The position numbers and the translations under genes are program-made. Shown here piece by piece: positions 63,991 through 64,000 of a DNA stretch of 64,000 bases. Source of the DNA: Cavia porcellus (taxonomy: Eukaryota > Chordata > Mammalia > Rodentia > Caviidae). The DNA lies in the NCBI RefSeq assembly GCF_034190915.1, contig NW_026947489.1, forward strand, positions 64,046,001 through 64,110,000, in the 5' to 3' direction. The notes below the pieces were generated by a model. It was not told the DNA's origin and made no database searches. It saw only the letters and a program-made list of their open reading frames with translations. The stretch's first letter is position 1. Each line of letters opens with the position of its first letter.

Positions 63991-64000
63991 CAATTCTTTT

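Noticed and set aside
1..64000. CRISPR arrays, operons, bacterial-type mobile elements or viral genomes
   Set aside because: Repeat content (SINE, L1, LTR) and reading-frame structure are entirely mammalian. No regularly spaced direct repeats with unique spacers occur.

Overview
The window is euchromatic nuclear DNA from a rodent. It has no long open reading frames, and it is filled with tRNA-Ala-derived ID SINEs, 7SL-derived B1 SINEs and B1-ID dimers of the B1-dID type, all with A-rich tails. These are set in older mammalian repeats (MIR, L1, MaLR-like LTRs, a MER5A-like hAT remnant). The mix of B1 and abundant young ID copies, with B1-ID fusions and without obvious mouse/rat B2 or B4 dominance, argues for a non-murid rodent of the squirrel/beaver/kangaroo-rat side. 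The young ID 3' end (GGTACCGATAAAAA followed by GAAAAAGAC and poly-A) should be diagnostic. I suspect a castorimorph such as beaver, with low confidence.

No complete protein-coding gene is visible. The window is best read as intergenic or intronic sequence with a few candidate transcription starts. (1) At 1.9-2.2 kb on the minus strand, a near-perfect Kozak ATG opens a 42-codon lysine-rich exon ending in a GTGAGA splice donor, with an RFX X-box-like palindrome about 125 bp upstream. (2) At 36.49-36.75 kb on the plus strand, a TATA box is followed by a possible first exon ending in CAG/GTAGGG. (3) At 49.4-49.5 kb, a compact TATA-less cluster holds three ETS sites and an NRF1-like site. (4) At 63.24-63.65 kb there is a strong CpG island with GC and CCAAT boxes. 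None of these could be tied to a named gene.

Layout: 0-3.4 kb, old SINEs and the candidate ciliary-type exon; 3.4-12.7 kb, dense SINEs including several young ID copies with perfect target-site duplications and a multiply nested B1-ID locus at 8.3-8.75 kb; 13.4-14.5 kb, a MIR and a Y4 RNA retropseudogene with a 14-bp duplication; 15.4-21.1 kb, an L1 tail and two related solo LTRs, each with a perfect 5-bp duplication; 22.8-24.5 and 26.0-26.6 kb, repeat-poor AT-rich DNA; 26.6-31 kb, SINEs over an MLT1-like LTR; 33.6-39.2 kb, LTR remnants, a MER5A-like element, the TATA candidate and a minus-strand L1; 41-46.4 kb, a CG/TG tract, SINEs and a minus-strand LTR; 48.1-49.5 kb, an L1 running up to the ETS/NRF1 cluster; 50-58.5 kb, SINEs in inverted pairs and a plus-strand L1; 58.5-63 kb, mostly unique DNA with MIR/L2-like remnants; then the CpG island and a final ID.

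There is no operon or multi-gene system here. The value of the window is in the insertion chronology (nested elements with readable target-site duplications), the candidate promoters and exons, and one possible unnamed short repeat family with two copies.
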